NCBI RefSeq assembly: GCF_000270185.1
Contig: NC_015516.1
Location: forward strand, 915,001 to 979,000
Length of the DNA stretch: 64,000 bases
Direction: 5' to 3'
Source of the DNA: Melissococcus plutonius ATCC 35311
GTDB taxonomy: Bacteria; Bacillota; Bacilli; Lactobacillales; Enterococcaceae
The notes beneath the pieces are model-generated. The model was not told where the DNA came from, searched no databases, and saw nothing but the letters and a program-made list of their open reading frames with translations. This document shows, piece after piece, positions 10,067 through 21,140 of the stretch (its first letter is position 1; every line of letters starts with the position of its first letter). The position numbers and the translations under genes are program-made.

Positions 10067-11068
10067 ATGACAGTAAAGGTAGGTATTAACGGATTTGGAC
10101 GTATTGGACGTTTAGCTTTTCGTCGTATCCAAGATGTAAAAGGATTAGAAGTAGTCGCAATTAATGATTTAACAGATGCTAATATGTTAGCACATTTATT
10201 AAAATATGATACAACACAAGGTCGTTTTAACGGAACTGTTGAAGTACATGACGGTTCATTTAATGTAAATGGAAAAGATGTAAAAATTCTTGCTAACCGT
10301 AATCCAGAAGAATTGCCTTGGGGTGAATTAGGTGTTGACATCGTTTTAGAATGTACAGGTTTCTTCACTTCTAAAACAGCTGCAGAAAAACATTTAACTG
10401 CTGGTGCAAAACGTGTCGTTATCTCTGCACCTGGTGGTAATGATGTACCAACAATCGTTTACAATGTAAACCATAAAACATTAACTGGAAAAGAAACAGT
10501 TATCTCTGGTGCTTCTTGCACAACAAACTGCCTAGCTCCAATGGCAAAAGCATTAAATGATAATTTCGGTATTGTTGAAGGATTAATGACAACAATTCAT
10601 GCTTATACAGGAGATCAAATGACATTAGATGGACCTCATCCAAAAGGAGACTTCCGTCGTGCTCGTGCAGCAGCTGAAAATATTGTACCTAATACAACAG
10701 GTGCAGCAAAAGCTATTGGTTTAGTTATTCCTGAATTAAATGGTAAATTAGACGGTGCTGCACAACGTGTTCCAGTTGCAACTGGTTCAATAACAGAACT
10801 TGTTACTGTACTTGAAAAAGATGTTACAGTAGATGAAATCAATGAAGCAATGAAAAAAGCTGCAAATGAATCTTATGGTTATAATATTGATCCAATTGTA
10901 TCTTCTGATATTGTTGGTATGACATTTGGATCATTGTTTGATGCTACTCAAACAAAAGTAATGACTGTTGCTGGTAAACAATTAGTTAAGACAGTTTCTT
11001 GGTATGACAATGAAATGTCTTATACTTCACAACTTATTCGTACATTAGAATACTTTGCTAATTTGTAA
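10067..11068 (+). CDS. gap: Glyceraldehyde-3-phosphate dehydrogenase (type I, glycolytic)
   Basis: A 333-residue enzyme converting glyceraldehyde-3-phosphate, NAD+ and phosphate to 1,3-bisphosphoglycerate. The NAD-binding start is [11 protein letters not shown]. The catalytic Cys is residue 151 in [12 protein letters not shown], and the basic/His region HAYTGDQ follows. A very strong TAAGGAGGAA ribosome site precedes the ATG. Codons are biased toward those of highly expressed genes. It lies in the CggR-controlled operon, followed by an intergenic hairpin before pgk. Confidence 0.98.
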   Translation: MTVKVGINGFGRIGRLAFRRIQDVKGLEVVAINDLTDANMLAHLLKYDTTQGRFNGTVEVHDGSFNVNGKDVKILANRNPEELPWGELGVDIVLECTGFFTSKTAAEKHLTAGAKRVVISAPGGNDVPTIVYNVNHKTLTGKETVISGASCTTNCLAPMAKALNDNFGIVEGLMTTIHAYTGDQMTLDGPHPKGDFRRARAAAENIVPNTTGAAKAIGLVIPELNGKLDGAAQRVPVATGSITELVTVLEKDVTVDEINEAMKKAANESYGYNIDPIVSSDIVGMTFGSLFDATQTKVMTVAGKQLVKTVSWYDNEMSYTSQLIRTLEYFANL

Positions 11069-11121
11069 GATAAATTTTTATGTTAGGCAAATAACTATGT
11101 AAAATAAAAAAATTGTGAAAT

Positions 11122-11161
11122 AATAAGCGGGGAAGCAACGCGCTTCTCTGCTTTATTTTTT
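11122..11161 (+). terminator. Intrinsic terminator between gap and pgk
   Basis: AAGCGGGGAAGC (11125-11136) pairs, with G-U pairs, to GCTTCTCTGCTT (11142-11153), followed by TATTTTTT. It would make the cggR-gap transcript largely end here, with read-through supplying pgk-tpiA. Confidence 0.75.
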
Positions 11162-11209
11162 GCAATCACTCTAATAAATAAGCATTTTTAAATACCTAGG
11201 AGGATCGTT

Positions 11210-12400
11210 ATGGCTAAAAAAACAGTAAAAGACGTAGATCTAAAAGACAAAAAAGTACTTGTACGTGTTGATTTTAATGTGCCAATAAAAAACGGTGTTA
11301 TTACCAATGATAATCGTATTGTTGCTGCATTGCCAACTATCAAATACGTTAGCGAGAACGGCGGAAAAGCGATTTTATTTTCACATTTGGGACGCGTAAA
11401 AACTGAAGAAGACAAAGCAGGCAAATCATTAAAACCTGTTGCTGAACGTTTAGGTGAATTATTAAATAAACCAGTGACCTTTATTCCTGAAACTCGTGGC
11501 AAAAAATTAGAAGATGCTATAAACAACATGGAAGATGGTGATGTATTAGTATTTGAAAATACACGTTTTGAAGACATAGATGGAAAAAAAGAAAGTGGCA
11601 ATGATCCAGAATTAGGCAAGTATTGGGCTTCTTTAGGTGATGTATTTGTTAATGATGCATTTGGAACAGCGCATCGTGCCCATGCATCTAATGTCGGAAT
11701 TGCATCAACCGGGATTCCAACAGTTGCTGGTTTCTTGATGGATAAAGAGATCAAGTTTATTGGTGAAGCAATCGAAACACCTAAACGTCCTTTTGTAGCT
11801 ATTTTGGGTGGTGCTAAGGTCTCAGATAAAATTGGTGTCATTGAAAATTTAATTGCTAAAGCAGATAAAATTTTGATTGGCGGCGGCATGACTTATACCT
11901 TCTATAAAGCAAAAGGAATGCAAATCGGTAAATCATTAGTTGAAGAAGATAAAGTAGAATTAGCAAAGAAATTAATTGAACAAGCAGGCGACAAACTTGT
12001 ATTGCCAATCGATTCAGTGACGGCAACTGAGTTTTCTAATGAAGTTCCAACAGAAGAACACACAGGCGATGTTCCTGAAAATCAGTTGGGATTGGATATT
12101 GGGCCAGAAACTATTGCTTTGTTTTCTCAAGAATTAGAAGGAGCAAAAACTGTTGTTTGGAATGGACCAATGGGTGTCTTTGAAATGAGTAATTTTGCTC
12201 GTGGCACAATTGGTATTTGTGAGGCAATTGCAAACTTAAAAGATGCGACAACCATTATTGGTGGTGGTGATTCTGCTGCTGCAGCTATTCAATTAGGTTT
12301 TGCAGATAAGTTCACACATATTTCAACTGGTGGTGGTGCAAGCTTAGAATTATTAGAAGGCAAAACATTACCAGGCTTAGCGGCTATCAATGATAAATAA
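11210..12400 (+). CDS. pgk: Phosphoglycerate kinase
   Basis: A 396-residue two-domain kinase transferring phosphate from 1,3-bisphosphoglycerate to ADP. Visible signatures are the start region [11 protein letters not shown], the substrate arginines in HLGR, the central [15 protein letters not shown], the hinge [10 protein letters not shown], and the C-terminal nucleotide loop IGGGDSAAA followed by [13 protein letters not shown]. An AGGAGG ribosome site lies 7 bp before ATG. tpiA follows 55 bp downstream with no terminator between. Confidence 0.98.
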   Translation: MAKKTVKDVDLKDKKVLVRVDFNVPIKNGVITNDNRIVAALPTIKYVSENGGKAILFSHLGRVKTEEDKAGKSLKPVAERLGELLNKPVTFIPETRGKKLEDAINNMEDGDVLVFENTRFEDIDGKKESGNDPELGKYWASLGDVFVNDAFGTAHRAHASNVGIASTGIPTVAGFLMDKEIKFIGEAIETPKRPFVAILGGAKVSDKIGVIENLIAKADKILIGGGMTYTFYKAKGMQIGKSLVEEDKVELAKKLIEQAGDKLVLPIDSVTATEFSNEVPTEEHTGDVPENQLGLDIGPETIALFSQELEGAKTVVWNGPMGVFEMSNFARGTIGICEAIANLKDATTIIGGGDSAAAAIQLGFADKFTHISTGGGASLELLEGKTLPGLAAINDK

Positions 12401-12455
12401 TAAATTTGGATTTATTTTGAATAATAAAAATTAGAGAAAAAGGAGAGGATTTATT

Positions 12456-13211
12456 GTGCGTAAACCAATTATCGCTGGAAATTGGAAAATGAATAAAACG
12501 GCTGCTTCTGCAAAAGAATTTGTAGAAGACGTAAAAACAAAAATTCCTGCCAATAGCAAGGTAGATTCTGTTGTTGGTGCTCCTACCTTATTTTTACAAG
12601 AACTTGTAGAAGTAGCAAAAGGAACAGATTTGAAAATCTCTGCTCAAAATTGTTTCTGGGAAAATTCTGGAGCATATACTGGTGAAACATCACCAGCTGC
12701 ACTTAGTGATTTAGGTATCAATTATGTTATCATTGGTCACTCAGAACGTCGTGATTATTTCCATGAAACTGATGAAGAAATCAACAAAAAAGCAAAGATG
12801 ATTTTCTCTAATGGTATGATCCCAATTCTATGTTGTGGGGAATCCTTAGAAACCTATGAAGACGGTAGAACTGTAGAGTGGATTGAAAAACAAATCAAAG
12901 CTGATTTAAAGAGTTTAACAGCTGGTCAGGTCTCTTCATTAGTCATTGCTTACGAACCAATTTGGGCAATTGGAACTGGCAAATCGGCTAATCCGGAAAT
13001 TGCAGATAAGATTTGTGGTGTCATCCGTTCAACCGTTGAAAAATTATATGACAAAGAAACAGCAGAAAGTGTCCGTATCCAATATGGTGGTTCCGTGAAA
13101 CCAGAAAATATTGCAGATTACATGGAAAAAGAAAATATTGATGGTGCATTGGTTGGTGGAGCTAGTCTAGAAACTGACTCATTTTTGGCTCTACTCAATG
13201 CAATCAAATAA
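12456..13211 (+). CDS. tpiA: Triosephosphate isomerase
   Basis: A 251-residue TIM barrel interconverting dihydroxyacetone phosphate and glyceraldehyde-3-phosphate. The catalytic set is complete: Asn/Lys in GNWKMNK, His95 in IIGHSERR, Glu167 in [13 protein letters not shown], and the phosphate-binding YGGSVKPEN. The start is GTG with AAAGGAGAGG 6 bp upstream. It is cotranscribed with pgk. No strong terminator follows, but eno has its own promoter. Confidence 0.98.
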   Translation: MRKPIIAGNWKMNKTAASAKEFVEDVKTKIPANSKVDSVVGAPTLFLQELVEVAKGTDLKISAQNCFWENSGAYTGETSPAALSDLGINYVIIGHSERRDYFHETDEEINKKAKMIFSNGMIPILCCGESLETYEDGRTVEWIEKQIKADLKSLTAGQVSSLVIAYEPIWAIGTGKSANPEIADKICGVIRSTVEKLYDKETAESVRIQYGGSVKPENIADYMEKENIDGALVGGASLETDSFLALLNAIK

Positions 13212-13289
13212 TCGAAATCAATTATAGGCCTATGTAAAAATTAATTATTCAGCCATGCGAAATAATTAACAATAAATTATAAAAAATGT

Positions 13290-13318
13290 TTGCAAGTTGT
13301 TCAATAATTCTCTAAAAT
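13290..13318 (+). promoter_or_regulatory. Promoter of eno
   Basis: TTGCAA (13290-13295) and TAAAAT (13313-13318) are separated by 17 bp, 58 bp before the eno ATG. This suggests eno is also transcribed on its own. Confidence 0.65.
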
Positions 13319-13372
13319 CTTATTATGGGAGTTATCCTAAGTAAAGTATATTAACTATCAAAGGGGAGATAA

Positions 13373-14674
<1,302 letters not shown>

Positions 14675-14740
14675 TCACTGTTTAAATAAAGCTTAAAGGA
14701 ACAGTTAATTGTTGATCAACTCTTCTGATACTCGGACGCA

Positions 14741-14772
14741 AAGTAGCAAGGAATAGCCTTGCTACTTTTTTT
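14741..14772 (+). terminator. Terminator of eno
   Basis: AAGTAGCAAGG (14741-14751) pairs perfectly with CCTTGCTACTT (14757-14767), followed by a T-rich run. Confidence 0.88.
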
Positions 14773-15527
14773 ATTTAAAAAATTAAGAAGAAATTATAAA
14801 TCTTAGCTATATTAAAAAGAAAAGTAGAGAAATAAAATTAAATTCCAATGATTTATTTTACTAATTTATTAAAGCCAGGAATGACTAAGGGAAATCAATA
14901 TTTAACTAGTACTATCATTCAATTATTTATTATTACTCAAATAAACAATAAGTAAAAAATAGGTTTTTGATTTTTACTTTTCTATTTAAATGAAAGGAAA
15001 TCTCTCTATTGTTATACATAAATGCTCTCTTTATTACTAGAATATGTAAATGAGACTAGAATAAAAAATGATACTACTTACAACCAATATAGAAAACGTT
15101 AAAATTTTTATATCCTGCATTGAATGTAGAGTATTTTTAGTAAAAATAAATTAATTATTGAAAGTAAACCAAGCATGGTTAGTTTGATTAAGCATAGAAT
15201 AATTTTATAATTAGAATAATAATGAAAATATAATAATAAAAAATTCAATAAAACAATGAAATAAAAACAATAATAATTATCATTGCTAAAAATGAACAAA
15301 TAAAAATTTATTCCTAGCTTATTCTTTGTAATTGTAATATAAAAATAAACAGTTTCCTTTTTTATTTTTGTTTATCTTAAGAATCCATTATAATTATTCT
15401 ATAAAATCAATAGCTGATCTTTGTTAAAGAATAAAAGACCAGTTATTTGAGCCATTCATTACTATTTGAACCAAAATAGTTATGTTCATTATATTTATTG
15501 ATTATTTATATATTAAAAATAAAAAAT
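14773..15527. other. Long AT-rich region without a supportable gene
   Basis: About 750 bp with very high AT and frequent stops in all frames. The one longer open frame (reverse strand, about 15108-15299) is low-complexity (Tyr/Leu/Asn/Phe) with no ribosome site, so I do not call it. The region is likely decayed sequence. Confidence 0.5.
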
Positions 15528-15644
15528 TTAATGTTGATCAATGATAACTAAATCTTCAGGAGAATTATTCAAGTCTTTAATAGTAATAACAATAATTTTG
15601 TTATTAGAAAATCTGCTATATTTTATAGCACAACTATATTGTTA
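15528..15644 (-). pseudogene. Possible C-terminal remnant of a decayed gene
   Basis: A reverse-strand frame ending at TAA (15528-15530) reads NKIIVITIKDLNNSPEDL and then VIIDQH. It has a protein-like composition, unlike the surrounding AT-rich noise. It has no start codon or ribosome site, and a stop lies just upstream near 15644. I cannot name a family. Confidence 0.2.
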
Positions 15645-15715
15645 TTATTATCTGGTTCACTGAATCTTGTAAAAAAACCATTATAGATTGAAATAAGAAA
15701 ATGGAGGATTATAGA

Positions 15716-15973
15716 ATGAATGAAAAAACATTAATAAAAAATGATTACAAAAAATATTATGGAAAAATGATTGATGTTTATTATAGTAAAGATATTTGTA
15801 AACATGTAGGTAATTGTATTAAAGGAGATCCTAATATATTCACAGTGAACCGTCGACCCTGGATCATTCCTGATAATGCAATGCCTGATAAGGTAGAAAG
15901 AGTGGTGAATACATGTCCAACTGGAGCTTTAAAATTTATTAGGAGAGAAGATGAAAATAAAAATGAAAATTGA
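15716..15973 (+). CDS. YjdI-like (4Fe-4S)-binding / divergent ferredoxin domain protein
   Basis: An 85-residue protein. The cysteines in YYSKDICKHVGNCIKG and the later NTCPTGALKF match the Fer4_19/YjdI pattern (C-x5-C and CPTGAL), suggesting an iron-sulfur cluster. Function is unproven in this family. ATG 15716 is chosen because GGAGG lies at 15703-15707; an in-frame start upstream would overlap that site. The next gene overlaps its 3' end, so the two are translationally coupled, as yjdI-yjdJ are neighbours in other bacteria. Confidence 0.75.
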   Translation: MNEKTLIKNDYKKYYGKMIDVYYSKDICKHVGNCIKGDPNIFTVNRRPWIIPDNAMPDKVERVVNTCPTGALKFIRREDENKNEN

Positions 15974-16241
15974 AGAAGAAAATTTACGTTTTGTACTATT
16001 AGATGGTGAAAAAGAAGCTGGAGAAATGTCGTGGTCAGAAGCAGGAGATGAATTGATGATCATCGACCATACTTTTGTTGATGATGCTTACAGGGGGAAA
16101 GGCTATGCTGAAGATTTAATTTATTGTGGCGTAAAAAAAGCTCGTGAGGAAAATAAGAAAATATTGCCACTTTGTCCTTTTGCTAGCAAGGAATTTCAAA
16201 ATAAATCTCAGTATTCAGACGTATTGGCAAAAATGGATTAA
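15951..16241 (+). CDS. GNAT-type N-acetyltransferase, YjdJ-like
   Basis: A 96-residue minimal acetyltransferase fold. It has VDDAYRGKGYAEDLI, the acetyl-CoA pyrophosphate loop with R-G-x-G-x-A, and then LCPFASKEF, the typical C-P-F motif of the YjdJ/yeast YhcR-like short GNAT group. AGGAG at 15941-15945 serves ATG 15951, overlapping the previous gene by 23 bp; ATG 15963 is an alternative. The substrate is unknown. Confidence 0.75.
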   Translation: MKIKMKIEEENLRFVLLDGEKEAGEMSWSEAGDELMIIDHTFVDDAYRGKGYAEDLIYCGVKKAREENKKILPLCPFASKEFQNKSQYSDVLAKMD

Positions 16242-16308
16242 ATTCATACTGGCTCTTTGGCTGTGATTATGATTTTGATAAGAGAGCAAGTTGAGATTAA
16301 GTTATGGA

Positions 16309-16338
16309 GTACTCAATTTTAATTGGGTACTTTTTTTA
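16309..16338 (+). terminator. Terminator of the yjdI-yjdJ pair
   Basis: GTACTCAATT pairs, with a G-U pair, to AATTGGGTAC, followed by TTTTTTTAT. Confidence 0.75.
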
Positions 16339-17026
16339 TAGTCCTGTATAGGGAATACTAAATGATACTCTGTTTCTGTTCAGTTTGATTAGAAGCATAA
16401 TATAAGCCTAGAAAAAAACCGATAAATTGTAGGTTCCCGTATAAGAAATTGATTTCTTATTGAATTATTTTATTTTTATCATTATCCATCTAGATAAAAT
16501 ATCGATAAATTTTTTGCTATTAACTATTATGAATAGTTGATATTCATAAAATTTTAATCAAATAGAAGTCTCATTTGTATAATGTGAACAATTGATTTAA
16601 AATTCATTATTTACATACAAATAAATGCTAAAAAATTAGACTACTTGCTATTCATGGTTATTTTTCATATACTATTGATCTGGGTTGAATATGGGAAATA
16701 TTTAATAAAAAGGGAAAAAATTATTCATGATCTGCTTTTCACTTTAATTTTTAAAACGAAAAATTAATGATAAAAATCAACGTAGGTTAGAATATTTAGA
16801 TGGTTATATGGAAAAATAGAATCTTGAAAATCTCTCTATAGGAAAGAATATGAAGGACGTACATTCGATGAATTTTTTGTAAAATGATAAAAAATGGTTG
16901 GCTTACAAATATTTAATATGTACCTTTTGAGAAAGGTTTATTGATCGTTCATCTGTGAAATCAACACAAATAAGCTGATTTTTAACTATAGTTCTATGAG
17001 AATTCTTATCGTATACTTTAATAGTA
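16339..17026. other. Gene-poor spacer, possibly decayed coding sequence
   Basis: Nearly 700 bp with no frame that has a ribosome site. Short protein-like fragments appear on the forward strand, such as NDKNQRRLEYLDGYMEK ending at TAG near 16816. They are interrupted by stops, so a former gene is possible but cannot be identified. A -10-like TATACT at 17012-17017 may serve the MFS gene; its -35 is weak. Confidence 0.35.
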
Positions 17027-17041
17027 TTGAAAGCGTGAACA
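17027..17041 (+). promoter_or_regulatory. Candidate CcpA cre site upstream of the MFS gene
   Basis: TTGAAAGCGTGAACA matches the cre pattern WTGNAANCGNWNNCW at all but one defined position. It lies just downstream of a TATACT -10 and 43 bp before the transporter, a position suited to carbon catabolite repression. This is inferred from the motif only. Confidence 0.4.
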
Positions 17042-17083
17042 GTTAGTGAGTTTAAATGTTACCATAAGAAAGGAAAATGAATT

Positions 17084-18284
17084 ATGAATTTAAAGAAAAT
17101 TCGTCTTGCTGTTGGAATTCTAAGTATGAATCTGTTATTGATGTCTGGTTCAACAGTCGGCGCGGCAATTGCAGCAATTGCAAAATCTTTTCCCAAAGAA
17201 TCAATTTCTAAGGTTCAAATGGTGAGTTCGATTTCTCAGTTGGGACAGTTAGTTGCAACTTTGTTGTTTACTTGGTTAACTCATAAATTAACTAGAAAGA
17301 ATATTGGAATATTAGCTGTACTTATTGTAGCAGCTAGTGGCTTATTGCCAGCCTTTTATCATAGCAGTTTAAATATTATTTTAGCTTGTATGGTTACCCT
17401 AGGTTTTGGAGTAGGATTGATTAGTAATGTCAGCCCAGTTCTTTTACAAGAACATTTTGAAGGTGAAGATCGTGCAGCTGTCATGGGATGGGCGGTTGGT
17501 TTTAATACAATCGGTATGATAGGAATCACATTGATTGGTGGTATCCTAGGAAGTGTTCACTGGGAAAATCTATTCTTTGTATACGTCATTGCTTTGCTTG
17601 TATTTTTGGCTTTCTTTTTTATGGTACCTCAAGATGTTCGTATAAAAAATACGGATGAAGAGAATAAAGCATCTACCAGCTTTTTGCAAACAATCAAAGG
17701 ATTAAGTAAATATGTTTATATTATGTTAGTTATTACTTTTATTACTTCGCTCGCTGTCATGATTTTCATGTCAAATCAATCGATATTATTGGCAAGTAAA
17801 GGATATGGAACAGCCTATACAGCATCTGTTACAGCTATTGGAAATATCGGTGGTATCTTGGCTGCTTTTGGTTTGAAATACATTCGAAAAATAACAAAAA
17901 CGAATACAATGGCTTGGGGATTCATCGCTTTTGTTCTATCTTATGTATGCATTGTTTTCTTTGCAAATTTCCCTATGCACATTCTTGGTAATATGTTCTC
18001 AGGAATTGGGATTGTAATGGTAAATGCAACTATTCCGTTTGAATTATCTATTTTAGCTGATAAAAAAATAATTTCCGCTAGCTATTGCAATGAATACATT
18101 TATGTCCTCTGTGGCAGGTATGATTGCACCAATGATTTTAGCAGCCATTAACATTGCTCCAGGTTCATCTTCTTATATAGCAGGTATTATTCTTTGCCTA
18201 GCAACGGCAGTTCTATTATTTATCAGTCGACTAGGATCAAGAATTGAAAAGCAACATCAAGCAGCAATGGCTCAAACAGAATAG
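17084..18284 (+). pseudogene. MFS transporter interrupted by a frameshift
   Basis: A 12-helix major facilitator superfamily permease with the N-terminal half GSTVGAAIAAIAKSFP and the loop HKLTRKN. The first frame covers about 333 meaningful residues up to ADKKIISAS, then runs off-frame to a stop at 18151. The rest continues in the next frame as MNTFMSSVAGMIAPM and ends with IEKQHQAAMAQTE at 18284. One extra base within GCTAGCT (18077-18083) explains it: removing it gives a continuous SA-x-IAMNTF. Unlike the other frameshifts in this window, it is not in an A-tract. AAGGAAAA precedes the ATG. The substrate is unknown. Confidence 0.8.
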
Positions 18285-18332
18285 AAGAAAAGTTATCTAC
18301 ATAGACAATAAACATTCATACATAAAAAAATG

Positions 18333-18376
18333 GTTTACCTGAAATACATGTTTACATTTCAGGTAAATCTTTTTTT
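18333..18376 (+). terminator. Terminator after the MFS gene
   Basis: GTTTACCTGAAAT pairs with ATTTCAGGTAAAT around a short loop, followed by CTTTTTTT. Confidence 0.85.
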
Positions 18377-18729
18377 ATGTATGTATAAAAGAATAAGATA
18401 ACGTAGTTTCATATTCATTGGTTATTTTATATTTTCACTAAATAAAACTATAAAAGGATTGCTCGTCATCGATAATTGATAATCAATTTAAAATAGTTTG
18501 TTTTTTTGTGATAAACTGGTGGTAGAGTATCATGAAAATAAAAATTTTGCGAACAAGAATTTAGTGTTCAATTTTTGCAGCCATAATAGTTATATTTTGT
18601 AAAATATGTTTTAAAACGAACGAAACAGAAAATAAAAACTTTTAGGAAAAAACGAATTATTTTTTGATAAAAAGATAAGATAAATATCTTCATTTTTAAA
18701 TTTAATGAAATGTTTTAGAGGAGAAAAGA
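18377..18729. other. Upstream region of gluconate kinase
   Basis: About 350 bp with no gene. TTCAAT (18567-18572) and TATATT (18591-18596), 18 bp apart, form a plausible promoter. I see no clear operator. Confidence 0.35.
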
Positions 18730-20268
18730 ATGAATTATATTATTGGAATAGATATTGGAACAACAAGTACTAAGGCTGTATTATATAACGAAAAAGGTAG
18801 GGTAATTGAATCCACGCATGTTGGTTATCCATTATATCAGGAAACAGAAGACATGGCAGAACAAGATGTGGAGGAAGTATTTGAAGCTGTAATTCACACG
18901 TTAAAACATATCATAAGACAATCTAAAATTGAAGTTTCAAAAATTTCTGGTGTTTCATTTTCTGCAGCAATGCATAGTCTTATTTTGGTAGATGAAAAGG
19001 TAAAACCATTGACTCGTTTAATTACTTGGGCTGACAATCGTGCAGCTAAATACAGTGAGCGGTTAAAAGAAAATAAACAAGGAAAAAAGTTATATGAAAA
19101 AACTGGAACACCCATTCATCCTATGACACCTCTTTCCAAATTGATCTGGTTACGTAATGAGGAAGCAGAGATTTTTAAACAAGCCAGTTATTTTATTGGT
19201 ATTAAGGAATATATTTTTTATCGATTATTTGGTGAGCTGAAGATAGATCAATCGATTGCCTCAGCAACTGGGTTATATAATATTTTTACTCATACATGGG
19301 AACCAGAAGCTTTAAAGCTTGCTGGAATTACTGTTGATCAATTGTCTGAGATAGTGTCAACAAGCTATCAATTTTGCGACTTAAATCAATCCTATGCTGA
19401 TATGATTGGTTTGCCTAAGGAAACTATTTTCATTATTGGTGCCAGCGATGGTGTTTTATCTAATTTAGGTGTTAATGCGATGGAAAAAGATGTTTTAGCT
19501 GTGACGATTGGAACAAGTGCAGCGGTTCGAACAGTGATAAAGGAACCAATTATTGATACTAAAAAACGATTATTCTGCTATGTTTTAGATGAGGAATATT
19601 ATGTGTTAGGTGGTCCAGTCAATAATGGTGGTATTATATTAGAATGGATTCGTGATCAATTATTCACTTCAGAAAAAGAAACCGCAAAACAACTGGGCAT
19701 TGACAGTTATGATTTATTGACACAAATTGCTGAAAGAATTCCTGCTGGATCTGATGGGTTACTATTTTTACCTTATCTAGGTGGTGAACGAGCACCTATT
19801 TGGGATGCTAATGCTCGAGGAACCTATTTTGGATTAAATCATTATCATACACGTGCACACATGTTACGTTCTGTGCTTGAAGGGATTATTTTTAATTTGT
19901 ATCTAGTCTTAATAGCTTTAGAAGAAGTCATTCCATCAGTAAAATCAATACAGGCAACGGGTGGATTTGCTCGTTCGGAATTATGGTGTCAAATGCTTGC
20001 TGATATTTTTGAGAAAAAAGTAAATATTCCTAAAAGTTTTGAGAGTTCATGTCTAGGTGCAGCAATCTTAGGTCTAAGATCTTTGAAAATTATTGATGAT
20101 TTAAAAGAGGTTGAAAAAATGATAGGTGTAACTCATGACTATTTACCCCAAAAAGATACATTTAATGCTTATCAATCTTTACTGCCTATTTTTATGCGAT
20201 TAACTCACCAATTACAGGAAGAATATAGAGAAATTGCTGAATATCAAAGAAATAGTCGTAATGAATAG
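18730..20268 (+). CDS. gntK: Gluconokinase (FGGY family)
   Basis: A 512-residue sugar kinase phosphorylating gluconate to 6-phosphogluconate. The N-terminal ATPase fold starts IGIDIGTTSTKAVLYNEKG. The FGGY domains show SFSAAMHSLI, TWADNRA, GASDGVLSNLG, GTSAAVRT and the C-terminal ATGGFARSELWCQMLADIF. Length and motifs match Bacillus GntK more than xylulokinase or glycerol kinase. A GAGGAGAAAAGA ribosome site precedes the ATG. It stands alone, with no gluconate permease or dehydrogenase beside it, and has its own terminator. Confidence 0.85.
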   Translation: MNYIIGIDIGTTSTKAVLYNEKGRVIESTHVGYPLYQETEDMAEQDVEEVFEAVIHTLKHIIRQSKIEVSKISGVSFSAAMHSLILVDEKVKPLTRLITWADNRAAKYSERLKENKQGKKLYEKTGTPIHPMTPLSKLIWLRNEEAEIFKQASYFIGIKEYIFYRLFGELKIDQSIASATGLYNIFTHTWEPEALKLAGITVDQLSEIVSTSYQFCDLNQSYADMIGLPKETIFIIGASDGVLSNLGVNAMEKDVLAVTIGTSAAVRTVIKEPIIDTKKRLFCYVLDEEYYVLGGPVNNGGIILEWIRDQLFTSEKETAKQLGIDSYDLLTQIAERIPAGSDGLLFLPYLGGERAPIWDANARGTYFGLNHYHTRAHMLRSVLEGIIFNLYLVLIALEEVIPSVKSIQATGGFARSELWCQMLADIFEKKVNIPKSFESSCLGAAILGLRSLKIIDDLKEVEKMIGVTHDYLPQKDTFNAYQSLLPIFMRLTHQLQEEYREIAEYQRNSRNE

Positions 20269-20372
20269 CTGATTTTTAAATTAATTTTTGAATTTAAGGG
20301 ATGAGAAAAAATAATATTTGCCATTGATAAATTAAAGATTAGCTAATAGATCAGTATAAATGTATGAACGTA

Positions 20373-20411
20373 GAGGCGTAGGAATTTAGCTCCTACGCCT
20401 CAGTTGTTTTG
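20373..20411 (+). terminator. Terminator of gntK
   Basis: GAGGCGTAGGA (20373-20383) pairs perfectly with TCCTACGCCTC (20391-20401), followed by a T/G-rich tail. It is GC-rich for this window. Confidence 0.8.
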
Positions 20412-20588
20412 TTAATCAATCTCAGGTTATTTTATCAAATGAATGAAACCCACCAAATAAAACGAATGAATTAAAGAGTTTGTTGATCATCAATAATAAT
20501 TGCTTGTTAGCTGATTAATGACTTGTTTCATCAGATAAGATACCTATTCGTTAACGCTATCTAATCATAATAAGAGAAATGGATTGAT

Positions 20589-20888
20589 TCAGTTATGTTT
20601 TGTAATTGAATTAGTATGGACCTTTTCTGTTTGAATTAATTTATCAATTGAAACAGTTTCAAGAGGTAATAAACGATTAAACTCATCATAAAAACTATGA
20701 AACAAATGAGAACAAGCATAATATTGTTGAATGACTTTCTTTTTATTCAATGTATCATCTGAAAAAGTGAAAAAATTATTTAGTAATTCTAAAGGTTCTT
20801 GCCAAGATTGTAATTGTTCTGAGTAATTTTTAATATTCAGAATTTCTTGATAAGGAACAGCTTTTAGATTTTGTGGCTCTTTTTTCAT
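20589..20888 (-). CDS. Hypothetical protein, 99 residues
   Basis: A soluble, mostly helical-looking protein beginning MKKEPQNLKAVPYQEILNI and containing QQYYACSHLFHSFYDEF. I do not recognise a family. AGGAAAGGA about 8-16 bp before the ATG supports translation. It is downstream, on the reverse strand, of two structured elements and their reverse-strand terminators at 21.0-21.6 kb, which might control it. Confidence 0.6.
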   Translation of the reverse strand: MKKEPQNLKAVPYQEILNIKNYSEQLQSWQEPLELLNNFFTFSDDTLNKKKVIQQYYACSHLFHSFYDEFNRLLPLETVSIDKLIQTEKVHTNSITKHN

Positions 20889-20992
20889 CTCTTACATTCC
20901 TTTCCTCATTATCTGTAAGCATCTTAAAATAGTTTAATGCAGTTCTATGTGTAAAATATATATTTCTTTATACATTTACTATAAAAACAGAA

Positions 20993-21037
20993 AAAATGAA
21001 AAACGAAATTGGTAGCGATAAGTCAGCCAATCTCGTT
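20993..21037 (-). terminator. Reverse-strand terminator-like hairpin upstream of the 99-residue gene
   Basis: On the reverse strand AACGAGATTGG pairs with CCAATTTCGTT (21027-21037 with 21002-21012), with one G-U pair, followed by TTTTCATTTTTTC. On the forward strand the same stem has an A-C mismatch and no T run, so the reverse direction is preferred. Confidence 0.6.
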
Positions 21038-21105
21038 CAAATGCCTAATAATGAAGTCAAGGTTCTCCCATATACGAAATAATTGTGTTTTTCTAATTGA
21101 GGGAC

Positions 21106-21134
21106 TAGAAATTTAGACAAAAATCTTGTACAAT
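21106..21134 (+). promoter_or_regulatory. Candidate forward promoter of RNA element copy 1
   Basis: TAGAAA (21106-21111) and TACAAT (21129-21134) have a 17-bp spacer. Transcription would begin near 21141, just before the first hairpin of the element. Confidence 0.45.
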
Positions 21135-21140
21135 GAAGAA

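Noticed and set aside
13297-13326. Second eno promoter TTGTTC with TATTAT
   Set aside because: Spacing and -10 match are poorer than for TTGCAA-17-TAAAAT a few bases upstream.
15108-15299. 63-codon reverse-strand open frame
   Set aside because: Low-complexity Tyr/Leu/Asn/Phe product in extreme AT sequence, with no ribosome site or family resemblance.
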